6,342 bases of DNA from Verrucomicrobia subdivision 3 bacterium UBA7542 (GTDB lineage Bacteria > Verrucomicrobiota > Verrucomicrobiia > Limisphaerales > UBA11358), in contig DLMG01000201.1 in NCBI GenBank assembly GCA_002479245.1, positions 1 to 6,342 of the forward strand, in the 5' to 3' direction. Both the position numbers and the translations under genes were made by a program. Shown here one piece after another: positions 6,201 through 6,342 of the stretch. The notes beneath the pieces are model-generated. The model searched no databases. It was not told where the DNA came from and saw only the letters and a list, made by a program, of their open reading frames with translations. Numbering within the stretch: position 1 is the first letter of the stretch; each line of letters starts with the position of its first letter.

Positions 6201-6342
6201 TGAATTCGAAAACCACCGGAATTTGGTTCGCGATTGCCGCGGCGCTGTTCACGCTGATTTATATTTTTGAACATTTCCTGCGGCCATCCGCCGCGGAGTC
6301 GTCCGGCATCCTGCCGGAATTGCGTCCGCCCGCCGTCACCAG
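6200..6342 (+). CDS. Membrane-anchored DUF4340-like protein, 3' truncated
   Basis: The first 47 codons of a gene whose ATG overlaps the preceding stop (TAATG) and has a GGAG 6 nt upstream. The visible product has an N-terminal hydrophobic helix (about residues 8-23, IWFAIAAALFTLIYIF) followed by a polar, Pro-rich stretch (LRPSAAESSG...LRPPAVT). This looks like a signal anchor before an extracytoplasmic domain. In GldG-type operons of this kind the fourth gene commonly encodes a DUF4340 protein with just such an N-terminus. The DUF4340 label therefore rests on position and topology, because the domain itself lies beyond the window. Confidence 0.65.
   Translation, partial: MNSKTTGIWFAIAAALFTLIYIFEHFLRPSAAESSGILPELRPPAVT

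Noticed and set aside
6302..6318. Hairpin TCCGGCA-TCC-TGCCGGA in the start of the DUF4340-like gene
   Set aside because: The 7-bp arms with a 3-nt loop are perfect but short, and such hairpins are expected by chance in GC-rich coding DNA. It has no T-tract and no second copy in the window.
1..6342. CRISPR array, toxin-antitoxin, phage or defence genes, tRNA or rRNA
   Set aside because: No regularly spaced repeats, no matching small gene pairs, no transposase or integrase motifs, and no tRNA-like cloverleaf were seen on either strand.

Overview
The window is GC-rich bacterial chromosome, densely coding on both strands. Gene content and style point to the Verrucomicrobiota, most likely a Pedosphaera/Limisphaera-like lineage. 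The reasons are an IF-3 with a basic 'SRPYSPR' N-terminus and a Pro-rich C-terminal tail, a GldG-type ABC operon followed by a DUF4340-like gene, and palindromic repeats lying inside a protein gene. This assignment is inference from family resemblance; no database search was possible.

Layout. (1) 1-409, + strand: the 3' end of larC (nickel-pincer cofactor biosynthesis). (2) 410-536: a short leader or intergenic stretch with a palindrome at 473-489. (3) 537-1244, + strand: infC, encoding translation initiation factor IF-3, with a TTG start and a C-terminal extension. (4) 1237-2835, - strand: a DUF2851-family gene that converges on infC and overlaps its end by 8 bp. It carries two different palindromic repeat elements (1711-1775 and 2418-2472), both read through in frame. 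(5) 2836-3002: a divergent intergenic region. (6) 3003 to the window end, + strand: a tightly packed operon of ABC ATPase, six-helix ABC-2 permease, GldG-like auxiliary protein with two membrane anchors, and the start of a membrane-anchored DUF4340-like gene.

The last four genes are the only clear multi-gene system. The ATPase and permease should form an ABC-2 exporter. The GldG-like and DUF4340-like proteins place large extracytoplasmic domains next to it. Junctions are an ATGA overlap, a 1-nt gap and a TAATG overlap, which predicts translational coupling. The relatives GldA/F/G act in gliding motility and secretion in Bacteroidota; the substrate outside that phylum is unknown.

The most noteworthy sequence-level observations are the two repeat elements inside the DUF2851 gene. 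One has perfect 16-bp arms. The other is a double hairpin whose two halves differ by compensatory base-pair changes, which suggests selection on, or repeated spread of, a folded element that has been turned into protein sequence. I found no RNA gene, CRISPR array, transposase gene or defence system.
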